A DNA stretch of 64,000 bases from Amyelois transitella (Eukaryota > Arthropoda > Insecta > Lepidoptera > Pyralidae): NCBI RefSeq assembly GCF_032362555.1, contig NC_083525.1, forward strand, positions 5,379,501 to 5,443,500, in the 5' to 3' direction. The position numbers and the translations under genes are program-made. Of this stretch, positions 10,701 to 23,699 are shown in pieces. Within the stretch, counting starts at the first letter, position 1; each line of letters starts with the position of its first letter. Below the pieces are notes generated by a model. The model saw only the letters and a program-made list of their open reading frames with translations, did no database searches and was not told the origin of the DNA.

Positions 10701-13700
10701 GTCAGTAAAAGTCTGACACTCCCTTCCGTTCCACCCAGAGCGGGAGAGGTCATTTGATGATTTCCCATCCTTAAAAAAAAAGACTTTGTATGACAACTTT
10801 CAGTCGTCTCTTTAACATACATAATAACATACATAATTATGTACATACATGCATAACATTAATAACATCACGCCTTTAAATCCCTATTTTGTGTTAACAC
10901 TACCCATACAAACAGCTACGAAATTTGTCCGCATCCATTATCACCTAAATTCTTAACGTTAATGAGATTTACTTTTTATTATCAGGTCAACCTAATAGCC
11001 TCACATGTACGTATAACTTCGTAAGAATTTTCTTTCAACTCCTAACTACTATACTTCAACTGTCTGTACTGTCGAGATCATTAAAAAACGCTATATATAA
11101 CCGAATTACACGTGGGCGAAGCCGCGGGCGGAAAGCTAGTCTGATATATTATGTTCAAAGAAATTTGAAATGTTATACAAACTCCTTGTTATGTTCTTGT
11201 TTATCTGTGGTGCGGCTTCCCATGCGCGCGCATCTTTCAAATAGGTACATGGATTCGTGTCCAAGCTATCCTGTGGTGTTATTGCATGAATATTTATAAA
11301 TATATCACTATCCCTCCGGGAATGAGGCGAGATTTTATATGTATGTACGTAAAATAAATGTACATACGAGATATTTCTCCCCTGCCTTTGTTCGCAGTCG
11401 CTTGGCTCCCCCACCACGCCTTCTCGGGAACAGTCTGCGTAGAACCCATTGAAAAACATCTGAATGTCCGGTTGTTTACGAGACTTGTCCGCCAGGCTTG
11501 AATACATCAGACCTGTGACCTGAAATATTAGAACAAAAGTGTAAGTATTTCTTAGGTACATATTCTTTGCCCAGACATTTGGCCAAGTTGGTAAATTTTC
11601 TGCATAATGCAAGTATCTTCATGACTACATTAATGATTTGAGTATGTCTTCCTCCTGGGAATAAGCCTGGTTATATCATCACCTCTCTAGAGAAGTGCCT
11701 GGACTATGATTCTAGATTGGATAAATCAGGTTTTTACACGAAGCATCTCAGATCTGACTTCCGACTTTTGCCAGGGAACCTTACCCGATATTTTCACTAA
11801 CTATAAGAACATCGGTTACCAATCAGACCAATGTATATAACCCAGAGATGTACATAACCCATAAAAAGTAATTAGGTACTAGGTTCATAGCCGCGCTAGT
11901 TTTTGAACTTGTGCCAGAAGTTTGACGCCAACCTTTGAAAAGCTAATAGAAAACGCTCTATCAAGAGATATATGTATATTTACCTGTGTTATAGCTGTAG
12001 AGGCCATCGCTCCATCCCTCTTCAGCAAGTATTCAGTCAACTGTTGCCAGTCTAGCACGTTTGTATTATTGACTTTGGTCAGCAAGAAGTTCAGAGTGAT
12101 GCCGTAGTGGTTTCTCAGGTTCTGTCCCACGGGCAAGTCTTCTACTACAGGAATGCCCAATTTGTCCAATGTCTTCTTCGGGCCGATACCAGAGAGCATT
12201 AGGATCTGAGGACTGTTCAGTGCTCCTGCACTTAATATTACCTGAAACCATGGTTTTACTAAAGTTCTTATTGTTTAGCGTGTCTGCCATTAGATAGTTA
12301 TTTTGCACGCATTAACATTAATTACATATTTGAACTGCAATAGTTTGCTTTTTTGAATATTTTAATTACCTCTTTGGTAGCCTTTACAGTCTGTTTCTTC
12401 CCCTGCTCGTCAATATACTCCACTCCGAATGCTTGCTTCCCGTTCAGCAGCACTTTGCTGACGTGGGTGTTCATCAGGACGTGGAGATTCGGCTTTGGTT
12501 CCAAAAATGCCCTCGCTGTTGTATACCTTTGGCCGTTTCTAGAATATTTTAGTAAGATAATTAATTTAATATACTTAAGTAAGTATTTTCAAAATTGTCG
12601 TTTTAGCATCAAGATTATCGTAGAGTTTTAAGCAAATCACAGGACACAATGATGGTGCAACTGGAAACGCCCAAAAATTAGAAAATACTATCGTTGAGTT
12701 TCATCCCGACAGCGGACCCTCCGCCGCTAGGTTTCGGGCCTAAGAGGCCTTTCCCCTTTTGGAAGTTTATTTGCATCGTCCCGATAGTCTTTTGGTTCTT
12801 CTGGTTGCTGTTGTCCTGGCTTCTCTAGAGAAAGAGCCTGGGATGCGCCTATGACCATGATCTTCAATTGGGTAAGTCTGACGTTCGCTGCATATTAGCT
12901 CTGGCAACGTCGATCCAGGACTACGGTTTTTCGCCAAGAGTTAAATATATTTTATAAATATATATATTTATTTATTATCACACAAACATCTGTATTTTAC
13001 ATTAAGGAAGCAATAAATAAATAAATATTGTTTAATATAGCCACTATGACCAAAACATCAAAAGCTGAGAATTACTTAGTGAAAGCCTGTGCGATGGCGA
13101 AGCCAGCGGGGTAGTCAGGGTCGTTCATGTCGGTGATGACCGGAAGCCCAGTCTCGTTGATGGCGTCCAGCAGTTTGTACACCGCATCCGGTTGGTCGTT
13201 GAACTGTCAAACCGTACATCCAATCAAATTCAATAATGAGAAATATTGATGAAGAAGACCTCAAATGAGGCAGGCAACAGCATTGTGATTTTTCCGACAT
13301 TTTTATTAGGTATTCCAAGTAATTATTTGGGAAATCAGGGCTAATCAAATCTTGTATATGTAATGTTTTAATCTCTGCCAGTTTTATTATTTCAAGCGTT
13401 TTGCCAAGTATTCAAAAGACTTAAAAAAACATCTGAGTAAGTTAAGAAGGACTAATCGAGGACTTTTGTTTGTTTTTGATTGTGTTTGAACCGTTTTGGA
13501 TGATAATTTTTTATTTTCGAATGGATACCTATACCATTCATCACAGCAAAATACGTTGATGAAACCTTGGAGTTTGTTCGGTTGGTCGTGAACTGTCAAA
13601 CATGCAGTTTTAAATCGAACTTTGGACCTGTAGTTCAGAGGTAGAGGCAATACTCGTACCAAAACTGCGCCAAACAGTACGTCGAATCCTCAAACTTATC

Positions 13701-16700
13701 TTCTTCACAACCATGACACAACCTTGCTCAATAGATGTTTTCTTGTGACCAGGTTTACTCAGCAAACATGAAAAGTATGAAAAAATTAATTTTTCCTGGT
13801 CACGTCACGATAACCATTATGTTTGTTTTGTTATGATAACAATGTTTGCACGATTAGCAGTTACTACTTATTTACTTGTTTCTTATACGTAGTAGATTAG
13901 TACAGATAATATTTTGGTTTTATTAAAAACAAAACTTATAAAAATTTTGCTCTACACTTAGGGCAGTGATATCAACACCTCTAACAATAAAATGTTGTAT
14001 AACTGCTGATCCCACAAAATTTGATCTCGAACAAATAAAAGAAATTTGAACCGACACGCAAAGAAGAAGCAAATGAATAAGTAGGTACCATACAAACCAG
14101 TTCTTGTTCTCAAAATTTCTCTCAAAGTCCCTTTGTTCACAAAATTATATACAGAAACATTTAACACAGTTATTGTAGTACAAAGGTGCTAGGTAGTTAT
14201 TTCAATAGCAATCACTTCCAGTAGACTCATGAGAGGAGAGATGAATATTGGAGCAGTATGGCGCACTCTATTACTGGACGAATTTTGATGGGTATGGCTC
14301 AACAATACTATCTATGTATACCTTTATATTATATGAATATTTATATTCAATATTTGGTGATTGGCCCCAATGTGAAATACAGTTTTACTTTCAAAGATAA
14401 AACAAATATACCTACATACATACATAACTTAGCCAATAGCCACGTCGAAGGGAGGAATTACTCCTCTTCCAAAGTACTGGGAACTCCACGACAATATTTA
14501 TTAACCAGTAATTGAAGTATAGTTTTCTTTTCATAAAAAACATAAACAAAATTACATACATAAGTTCCGCAGCGCATCAATGCCGCGGACATACGAGCGG
14601 TACCCCATAAACCCCTCTCCAAAAAAAGTCCGGGGTGCGCCTTGGATCATGGTCCTGGATTGGATAAATCAGGTTTCTACATGAAGCGATTTCTGTCTAA
14701 CCTTAATTAGCAACCTTGCCGTATCTACATTAGAGAAACTTTTTGGTAAAATTTACCTGTTGCACCGGCAAAGGGCCAGACTCCGAATGATGTTTAGCAC
14801 TGACGAGGGTGCCGACCTGTTTGTTCCCCTCCGTCATGTCGAAGTATGGAAGGTTCTCCTCCCACGACCAGCCCTTGGCGCCGGCGTTCACCCAGTCCTC
14901 ATAGTCGGCTGGGTGGCCGCGGTGGTACATCATGCCATTGAGAAGACTGGATCCACCTAAAGATAACTATTATTCTTTTTCATTTCTTTGTAAGTTATGA
15001 ATGGTTTGATCCAAGCTGGATTAAGTGTCTCTGCCGGGTTACGGAAATCACACGGGAAATACTTCGTTTAACTTCTCCACTGTAGGATCCTGGTCGTAGA
15101 TAGACGTTCGGGCTCCATTTTCACAAGATACTATGCAATCAGGACTATGACGCCAGGAGGATGATAGAGATGAGATAACAATGTCTTTTGCGGGATCCAG
15201 GAGCGGTGTTTGCATATTAATCAAGATAATTAAAGATTATTCGGTTTTTATGGGTTTGTGAGACTCGCCATTTATCATTTGTCATTGTTTATTCTTTTAG
15301 GATGTTTGAACTCATAAGAGACACCTCATAGCAAAAATTCTATTATGTTCGGTTTAAATTGTTCTTTCTCATCTTTGCATGTTCCTGCATGGCAATACAT
15401 TAATAAATTCCTTACCAATAACTTTCCCTCTGGGCCACCAGCAGCCCTTTCCCTGCTGGTCGAGACAGTAGTTAGACGGCACCGTGCGGTACTTCCAGTC
15501 CACCGGATCTGCGTCCCAGAAGGTCCTGTAGAACGATGGCACTCTGGCGCCTATAGGTTCTGGACCACCAGCTTCGATTAGTAGCACCTGTTAGCACCAT
15601 AAATAAAAGATTACTATCTTTTGGTTGCGAACTTCGACCGCGTGTGTGTTGTGCGCGGGCGAAGTACGTACAGTGTAAAGATTTTATCTGGATACGGATT
15701 TTTTTGTAAAGGGCACTGGTCGCTAACAAAAAAAACGGTGGAACGAGTAGTAGCTACGAAAGGAAAAGTGTGTGTGAAAAAAAAAAATTGTCATCGACTA
15801 TAATTTTTTTTTTAATTTAATACATGATAAAATACATTTTGTCGTATCCGTATACCATATCACATAAAACATTTTTTCCATACTTATAGCTCACAGCAGC
15901 TTCAAAGCCGCGAGGTCCGCTAGGTAAATAAAAACTGCATATAGGTACCGATAGGTCATTTTCATTACATGTTGTGAAATGACTTCAGTTTAAAGAACAT
16001 TTATTTCTCACAAAAATGTAGGTAGTGTCCAATTTAGGTACTTAAAGTTATTTCATATTTAGATTTCTTTTATCGCAATATATACATATCTCATACAAGC
16101 ACACGCAGCCTAAGTACCTACATACGTACCTAAGTAAAGACATGCGTAATGCGAAACAACCAGATAAAGAAACCTTAAAGGTCGTTAAAACTAAAGTGAA
16201 TTCCGAGCCTTTAAGGTTCTAATGAAAGAGTTCGGCAGAGCGAAGTCGGTTAGTTACCCATCACAGTGAAATAACTTCATTCCGATTTCTTTATAAACAA
16301 AGAACAGGCATCCTGACATGTTGAAACTATAAGAGTTTCCTTTATCTATAGAGCCTAAAAAGCTGATTCTCAACTCACCTTAAAATTTTCATTCTCCGTC
16401 AACCTCCCAGCTACAATAGACCCCGCGGATCCAGCTCCCACTACTATAAAGTCGTAATGCGGTTCCACTCGCTCCACTGACTTGATTCTCTTGCATGGAG
16501 TCGCGATGTTGCACCGCCCGTTCAGAAACTGCTCTAGCATTACCATGAATAGTAATGTGCCGTTGCATATTGGAGATACTGAAATTGATGGCCCTTCGGG
16601 GACGAAAGGGCACTCACAGTCCTGTGAATTCAGTGCTTATTAGAAACCACACCCAAGTAGTCTCGGGTTACAGTTAAATCTGTGAAATCTCATTTGTGCA

Positions 16701-16898
16701 GTTTCTTTGTGCAACGAATATCAATTACTGAGGATCTAAGGTAATAACTGTATAATCATTAATAAAAATAAGCGTATATGTAATTCTGTTGCCAGTAGAG
16801 GCAAAATGAAAAAAAAAAACATTGATTTTCTTCCCGCCCTAATTGCATTCAAAATTTAAAAAAATGATCAATGTACTTACTTCTGGAGCTAATATCAT
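7775..16898 (-). CDS. GMC-family FAD oxidoreductase (glucose dehydrogenase-like)
   Basis: Exons, 5-prime to 3-prime on minus: 16898-16877, 16578-16379, 15587-15416, 14956-14757, 13203-13076, 12538-12370, 12241-11984, 11519-11368, 9445-9280, 8625-8433, 7890-7775. They sum to 592 codons with matching phases (591 residues). Seen: the FAD-binding Rossmann motif GAGSAG (55-60); GMC signature 1 around [16 protein letters not shown] (about 128); signature 2 [15 protein letters not shown] (303-317); a C-terminal NHQLGT with the likely catalytic His532; and PSGN with Asn570 as the probable second active-site residue. Members oxidise sugars, alcohols, choline or ecdysteroids; substrate cannot be read here, so I give no symbol. 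The N-terminus is uncertain: a stronger donor four bases upstream would make the first ATG a short upstream ORF and move the start to 16546 (573 residues). Confidence 0.9.
7985..8325 (+). repeat. tRNA-derived SINE (R3), near full length
   Basis: The head keeps a B box (GGTTCGAATCCCACC) and CTGTACCAATGACTATTTTCG. The body contains GATGCTCTTACGGTGAGGG, ACATTCAGGCAAC, a GGTTAGGTTCCC block and ACAACCGGGACT. It lies between the last two exons of the GMC gene, antisense to it, and matches 63222-63440. Confidence 0.7.
8815..8885 (-). repeat. tRNA-like SINE head fragment
   Basis: On the minus strand, GCGCAGCGGCAGTGCGC (A-box-like) is followed by GAGTTCGAATTCCGACC (B-box-like). There is no paired acceptor stem, so it is not a tRNA gene. 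It lies in a GMC gene intron. Confidence 0.5.
9859..10122 (-). repeat. R1 repeat, full-length reference copy
   Basis: On minus it starts with TGCCGTGTGGTTCCCGGCA, continues through CACTCCATCTCTTTCCCATG and AAAAGGCGACTAAGGGATAG, then CAGTCTTTTCAAGACTGTTG and TACCCCGCAAGGGATATAG, and ends in a CATATGTATGTATG tail. There are no inverted terminal repeats. It lies in an intron of the GMC gene. Confidence 0.9.
10160..11139 (+). mobile_element. Non-autonomous Helitron
   Basis: The 5-prime end is TCTTCTATATATATAAAACT and the 3-prime end is a GC-rich hairpin (GGGCGAAGCCGCGGGCGGAA) followed by CTAG and a host T. Both fit Helitron rules (TC start, CTRR end). It has no ORF. An internal block of about 120 bp is present twice (10209-10336 and 10494-10613), with CAACCCCCAAGGGGGGGAAA in both. 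Confidence 0.75.
11640..11840 (-). repeat. R3 SINE body fragment
   Basis: On minus it carries the CCTGATTTATCCAATC and AACCAGGCTTATTCCC-type blocks also seen near 14640 and 51130. It lies in an intron of the GMC gene, in the sense orientation. Confidence 0.5.
12795..12930 (-). repeat. R3 SINE body fragment, diverged
   Basis: It shares CTTCTCTAGAGAAAGAGCCTG with 11685-11700 and a CTTCAATTGGGTAAGTC block with 51130. It lies in a GMC gene intron. Confidence 0.45.
14600..14735 (-). repeat. R3 SINE body fragment
   Basis: CTGGATTGGATAAATCAGG is shared almost exactly with the copy at 11640-11840. It lies in a GMC gene intron beside the exon ending at 14757. Confidence 0.5.
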
Positions 16899-19814
16899 CC
16901 TGGTCCTTTGAGGTTTTGGTTGTTCAGTGAATCCCCCTACTGGTATGAAATAAAATATTAAAATTATCACTAGAAAGGGTGAGGTGGGATGTTCACTATG
17001 CCACGCGGTTGACGCGGTTATAAGGCATTTTCTTTGACAAAGAGATGAAAACTAATCCATTTAGATCTTTGAACATGGTATATATACTCGTATAGGAACA
17101 CCTTATCTATAAAACAACAGCCATCATTACACATAGCAAAATATTTAACTATTCATTCATGTACGATATGCCTAGTCAGATAAGTTTAATTCCTCCTGTG
17201 GATTTTCTTGATAGATTTCTCCCCGTGCTTAAAAAAATACTATTGGCGTTTTTATAAATACAATTGACCATACATAATCCTTGCTAGCGATATCTTATAT
17301 AAAATTTATTATTTTTTTGAGATCAAACTGGTTTACTCATTTAGCAAGAATTATGGATGTGTGTAATGAAGTTTCCGGATGCGCTGTTTTTAAGAGATTT
17401 TTTTTTTGAGAGTAAGCAAGTCGATAAAGTTGGGTCACATTATAATCATCAGTTTTACATTGAATAAATATTATTGTATCACTAACACGAATAAAATAAA
17501 AGGAATGTGTTTTTTGATCCCGGTCGATATAAGATCGATACAGAATGTACCTAAACATGGCGGAAGTTTATTCTTACACTTTGTAGCAGCATTCAGGAAA
17601 ACAGAAAAGTTTTGTTGGAAATATTATCTGAGTTGCGATCCTCATTTTGTATCCTGGTAGCTGTTTCTGTTGTGTTTTTGATAAAGTTAAACCGGTTGCT
17701 TTTTGAGCGCAACTCTGATCAAAATGCAAGCCAAGGTACCTACACAACCTTATTGTATTTACGTGTAGGTACCTTATTTGAATACGCTGTACAGTTTTCA
17801 CTAAACGCACTGGAAATCTTTTCTATCTATCCCATTATTTGTTAAGATTTTCATATAAAATACACACATTTATCAAACAAGGGTTCCTTGTGGGCCGCCC
17901 TTCCCCAATATTTGTGTGTCCGGTGCTAGAACACAGGGCCTATTAACTAGCGATATATTTTTCCTTATCTTTACAGTTTTTTAAAAAGAGAAATTTTTAC
18001 GTCTATATATCAATTACCTTATTTTACTATCGATGCTATGAATAAGAAACTTTTAATTTAACCACTTGTATCAAGTAAATACATGCGCAATTACCTAGAT
18101 ATATATAGGTATTAGATACCTACCCAGTCGAGAAACTACTTATATTTAACTGAAAGAAGGATTTTCATTAGTCATTTATGTCCTTCATCCCTATCTATAC
18201 CTACCTATAATAAAACTGTAGTTGCTCTATGTTTGTACATATTTGTAGAAAGGAGGTATTTAAGAATAAACATTCTAAGAGTTTTTTATAGGAACAATTT
18301 TTTTAAATAAAATTTTGTCTGATCAGTCGTTTTTTGTTTTCGATAAAAAGAATGTTCCTGATTTTTAAATCTTAATTAAATTATAAAATAAGCAACATTG
18401 AACCATACGAGTAAAACACCTTCTAATTGCCGCTTATAACTTGAGATTTCATGCATCGACGAATCCGCGGGCTAAAGCCTCTAATGAATATAATTAATTT
18501 TAAGTGCTTCAGTACTTATTTTTCAAATAAATTTCTTGGAGTTTATCGGAGAAATATACAAGGTTCGCGCTAATTAATTAAACACTTCAATGGCATTTCC
18601 GTGTGAGATCGCCGTGTAGTTTCCGGCGGAATAGATCGTCATAATCTACCCATTTCTTCCAATACTAGTCATAGAAGACGGAAAGTAGTGCATTTAAATT
18701 CAAGGTGTTAATTTTTTACAAACGTGACAAGAAATGTGTCTTATTTATTCTATCCTCAAAGAGATTGGGTCATCTGTGAATCCAGAACCAATCTCCCTCT
18801 TTTCGTATCTGCCAACGCATCATCATCATCTTCACGACTCTGATGTAATGGATCCTTGTTACCAATACTTTCTGTCTACTTACGAGTACAGATCTAAGAA
18901 AAAATGTAAACGTTCTAAGAATGATTAGTCAATTTAATGCATATAATACTTATTTATTACTTAATGTTTGAATTACTTACGAGTTTATTTTTTCTTTATC
19001 TTTACAATTTTTTAACACCTGCAGTAATGCAATTAAAAGACAGACTTACGAAATATGTTGTAATTGCAACCAATTTTACCTACATACTATCACGATAATT
19101 GAAACCATAGTAACTAAGACCCACAGCTGAGAACCCTAATTATAAAAAAATAATTCCACTTCCTCTTGTATGAAGTTCGAGGAGATAAAAGAAAAAGATA
19201 TAAGTTCTACATAATCCAATACCAATCTACTGGCCATGATATGAACATAGCAATAGGTATTATTATTTTGATAAGACTATTCGATTTCTATAGTCAATAA
19301 GGTTGAACTTTATCATCCTCTACATATTTTCAGTCTTGGTATATGAAAATAAACTACTAAGCGATATGAAAATGCTGTTAAAAATATTTCTGATTGTTGT
19401 ACCTTTTCGTCTCTAGGGTTCAATAACACAATGCCGCCAAAGGGATAGCAACAGCTACACGTGATGAATGCAAACAAGTACAGGACATAAATTTTTAAGA
19501 GTCTATAATCTCATTACTGTTTGCATACATGTGTTCATTTCTTTTTATCCTTAGTTCTTTAGCAGTATAATGTACAGCATGTTCGTTAAAAATGGGTCGA
19601 AAAAATAAGTATTTTTTACTAGGCCTCAAGCAACATAGCGGAAAAAGAAAATACCATATTGAAAAGACTAAACCTTAGCAACTTGAAGGCGAGGAAGGCG
19701 GCCTGATAAATAAATAAATCTGAAAATGTGAAAGACCTGGATTTTTAAGCCATAATAAATAGACAAAAACTTAATTGCTACGCTTACAGTGTCAATTTAT
19801 TTGTAGGTGTTATG

Positions 19815-19934
19815 ATGTCGTGTGGTTCCACACCAATAGAAAAAAGAAAAGGAATACTCCATCACTTTTCCATGAATGTCGTAAAAGGCGACTAAGTAAT
19901 ATAAATATACTAAGCTTATAAACTTGAGATTATA
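19815..19934 (+). repeat. R1 repeat, 3-prime truncated
   Basis: The GTCGTGTGGTTCCACACCAA start and the GAATGTCGTAAAAGGCGACT block are recognisable. The second half is missing. Confidence 0.65.
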
Positions 19935-21410
19935 GATTCTATCATAGTTCGTTCGTACAAATCATGTTCCTACTACACCTTCAAGTCATTTTAAAGGCCT
20001 TGATAAAGTTAATGATAACATCAATAAAAGAAAAACAGCCTCTACCTACGATAGTACATGAAATTTTAACTCATTCATCATAATTTGCACGATTATTGCT
20101 GAATAAGAAGTAGATCATGTGTACGATAATGAAAACATGCGTAATATTTGCATTATTTAGAATCCACTTAAGATAAGTTACGTATCATTGTGAAAATTCG
20201 AGCATAATTACAATAATAAAAAAACATTGCAAGTTTGTTAATGTTAAGGCTGTATTTTAAGCCGAGGGATAAAGTGACATTCCTTTAATAAATTTTTATC
20301 AGCGATAAAATATATCAGTACATAAATAAGATTGTTTACAAAGGTTTAAATATTAATGTATATTAAGTTCAAATCCGGCGGAAAATTTGAACTTTGTGAA
20401 GAAGTATGTTTTGGATACGACATTTTCAGGATTCGATTGTCTAATAGTTAAGATGGACATTTCTGGGGTTGGAAGGTCAGAATATAGAATTTAAAAGCTA
20501 GATGACTTTATACTGAAGAATATGATGTTTAGATCTAAAACTCGTGTTTGTTTAATACGAATATTCTCAGTAGACCCCTCAAGCACTGTTTCCCGGGGTG
20601 ACAACTGGGAATTATCTTTCCAGTTATCCCAGTATACCCAGTGACAAATATTTCCACCTGTTCCCATTCTATCTGAATCAGGGGGAGCAACTGCTACATA
20701 AAAGTACTTCAACAACATAAGCCAGCGATCAGTGAATGAACAAAATTATTACTACAAGAACATATCTCTATTTTTCTCATCTTAGAATAGTTTTCGATGC
20801 ATTGGGGGTCTGCTAGACAACATATAAGTAATACTTAAAGTTAGAAATTTTTATAAAGTCTAAACAACCAGCTGCATCACGGATTCTAACTCCAACGAAC
20901 TCCTAGTTTAATTTAAACGTATAAAACTATTACATAAATAACACCAAAAATGGTTCAAATAATATTGAGTGATAAAAATTACGTGAACAATTTCAAGGTG
21001 TCTGACGGTTCAAATACCGTAAGGTCTATATTGCACGGTTGTAGCTTACCGTCTAAATATCATGCCATTATAATAAAAAACCTAGCTTCTTTATGTTATT
21101 TCATAATATTTTAAGCATTACGATTTTTTTTTTTAAAGTTTGAAAAAGGGACCCCGGTCTCCTGGCGGCTGAGACGCGGGCCACGCACAAGGAGATTTAT
21201 ATAAGCAATACCTAAATATAAAGTGAATGACTCATGTAAGTTAATGAATTTTATGAATAAATAGACTATCGATAAAAGAATATACCTATTCAATGTAATG
21301 CTGTAAAAAACAAACATGGGAGAAATTCATTGTATGAAGAATTCAGCAGACTAGTAAAAACTATATAGGATATAAAAATACAACAGTGCCCGTAAAATTT
21401 TCAAATATCA

Positions 21411-21798
21411 TCAATACATATAATAAGACAGTAAAAATCGAGTCTGTACATTAATCGCCTTTATGAGTTTTTGGAGAAAATATATATTTCTTACCGGCGA
21501 TTAAAATGGACTATTAGAAACCAAAAATATATTTTTTGGAATTAATGTCTGGTACGTTATAACTTGGAAACTACTCAACTAGGAGCATTGTCTACAACTC
21601 AACTAATACTATCATTAGGATCGTTGTCAAAATCGATTGAAGGAATAAAAGTTATGATAAATTTAAAATTTATTTCAAGCACTGCTTTTAAACAGAGTTG
21701 AATACGATCTAATATGGGTCTGTTATATATTTATTATAGATAGTTGTAGTTTCTACAGGTTACGCGGAAAACGACCTACACTCGGGTGGAACCGCTAG
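21411..21798 (+). mobile_element. Non-autonomous Helitron
   Basis: It starts TCAATACATATAATAAGAC and ends ACTCGGGTGGAACCGCTAG, followed by T. The internal GAGTCTGTACATTAATCG matches the 5-prime region of other copies in the window. The terminal hairpin is weak. Confidence 0.6.
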
Positions 21799-22734
21799 TT
21801 TATGATAAACATACCAAGAGGTGTCCTCATTTTATCCCTAAAAATGGGAGAAATCCAAGATGTTTGAAAAAACAATCCGTATAACAATAGTCTGTCAATC
21901 ATCTTATTAATTTTATTTTAATTTTACAAATAATACTAAAACTGTGTGTAATACAATAAGCACTAGGTTCACACACACTCATTTGGGTACAGAAAACACA
22001 ACTGATTTTGAGGTTCAAAAAAAGACTATTAAAATACAAAGTGAATGATACCAGAACATAGTAACCACTGTAAAAACGGATGCCTTTATTAACTATTAAG
22101 ATTTCATACTTAGATATTAAAATAAAAGATGCCGTCGTGTTGTAAACAACATTTATTTATGTATCTAAATATGACTATGTACATGGTTGCTCAATTATTC
22201 AAAGATTGCATAAAAATTTGAGTATAACTTTTGTATAAAAATATTTATAAATTTAAAAGGTTGTAATACTACTGCCGTTAATTTTTTAAGTACTGTAGTA
22301 TTAAAAATTAAAAAATACACTTCTGACAAGATTTTCTGTCGTGAATAAAAATATACTTTTCTTCATTCGCACAGAGTTGGCTTTCCGTCGCTGAGCAATA
22401 TTGCCCATTCCAGAACATTGTGAATACGCATATGAGGATTTTCATTTTTCACTGAAAACGAAAATATTTTTTTGATATTTTTTTACATAAAATCAAAAAA
22501 GTTTAAAAGGTTTGTTAAGAAAATTACTCCTTAAATATTATGAGGCAAGCAATTAAATAATAGAAAGGCGATTGCACATTAGGCGGTGAAACACAAGTCT
22601 TACATCACGAACAGATTAATAACCCTGAGCGTTTTTGACTTGATCAACTAGTTATCATAAACAGATCTAAGCTGTAGTGTGTTCATGAATTCCAAAGAAC
22701 GGTCAAGCAAGCCAAGTGGCCATGCATTGGGTAA

Positions 22735-22930
22735 GTAAAATGGTTTTAAATATAGCGACACCACGAAGATCACGCACCAGGATACAATATGGGTTAGGTT
22801 CCCTGCAAAGGTTCTGGAGGTGAGCCGATAGTTGCTTTGTGTAAAAATTTGACTTTCTCAAACCAGGATTGTGGTCATAGGCGAACCTTGGACCTTCAAA
22901 ATGGACGGGATGCAACCGGGACTTTCGCGG
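22735..22930 (+). repeat. R3 SINE body fragment
   Basis: ATATGGGTTAGGTTCCCTGC and GATGCAACCGGGACTTTCG match the 8150-8310 part of the fuller copy. The tRNA-like head is absent. Confidence 0.55.
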
Positions 22931-22982
22931 GAGGTTCGAAACCTCCCGCGTGACGGTGACGGCCTTTTATTTTGACGATTGA

Positions 22983-23699
22983 TTACGTACCTACAACCCT
23001 CACATACTCCTTTGTGGGCCAGTCTTTTGGCTTCCACTTAGGTCTGCCAAGCATGAAGTGCGCCGTGGAGGAGATGCCTTTATGGTATTCCTGCGCCAAT
23101 GTTTTGTTTTGTTAAATTAACGTTCGGGAAAATCTGACTGACAATGTTTTAGGTAGAACTTGAAACAGAGCCAGATGCAAAACATAGCTATGGTGGTAGC
23201 AATCGAAAACAAGCAAAGAGAGAGAGAGAGAGAGAGAGAAGATAATTATACAAGTAGGGAAAAATCTCAGACGGAAAAACGCAAAAAATAATGTTGGTAA
23301 TTAGCTCCGACCTTTATGGGTCAGTAATATATACTAAAAGAACATAGCCATTCTTGCAATCAGGTGAAAACGCAGAGTAAAATATAGTTCTCACCGTTTA
23401 TTATTGTGCTACTAATCTTTGAAATGTTAAAGGTATAAGTAAATATTTTTTTCAGCGTGATTCAGCTTTTCAACATGACAGCGAAGGTTCACCTGGTTCC
23501 ATATATTTTTCCTTATGATCTTCGGCTCCTGTCGGTCGGATCTGGCCGACTTGGGATTATAGTCTGGAGGATGGTACAGCATATCGTAGGCACATAGAGG
23601 CTCCTTCTCCGGCTTCCATTTAGTATTGAAATAGGTTTCTTTCGAGACAGGTATGATCATCTGAGTTATCAACCGATCCTCCGGTGTGGCGTAACTCAT
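22983..23699 (-). CDS. Small uncharacterised protein, two exons
   Basis: Exons 23699-23493 (69 codons) and 23090-22983 (35 codons plus TAA) join in phase 0 through a CAG/GTGAAC donor and a GGCGCAG acceptor, giving 104 residues. There is no signal peptide, membrane segment or known catalytic motif. It is rich in Pro, Trp, Tyr and Lys, with a repeated sense: TKWKPEKEP near 26-34 and PKWKPKDWP near 86-94. Short proteins of this style, with tryptophan-proline motifs, are common among ciliary and sperm-tail microtubule inner proteins, but that is only an impression. It is transcribed away from the larger unknown gene, with about 490 bp between their start codons. Confidence 0.65.
23216..23239. repeat. 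(GA)n microsatellite
   Basis: A perfect AG dinucleotide run in the intron of the small minus-strand gene. Confidence 0.9.

Larger units (their letters stand above)
16899..22982. other. Gene-poor region
   Basis: The left end holds the promoter of the GMC gene. Open frames here are short and lack conserved character or splice support. Scattered repeat pieces occur: a Helitron 5-prime-like TATAATAAAACTGTAG near 18208, an R1 fragment, a Helitron at 21411 and an R3 body at 22735. I see no gene. Confidence 0.45.

Noticed and set aside
11136-11612. Long minus-strand open frame of 158 codons
   Set aside because: Only its middle (11368-11519) is a real GMC exon; the ends are intron read-through.
18734-18928. 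Open frame of 64 codons with a His run and basic C-terminus
   Set aside because: No splice context, no recognisable family, AT-rich surroundings; length is expected by chance.
20491-20718. Minus-strand open frame of 75 codons with a protein-like middle (APPDSDRMGTGGNICHWVYW)
   Set aside because: The composition is suggestive, but there are no flanking exons, no family I can name, and only one short stretch. It could be a relic.
22703-22915. Minus-strand open frame that might extend the small gene at 22983
   Set aside because: It is the reverse of an R3 SINE body; the small gene already ends at a TAA at 22983.
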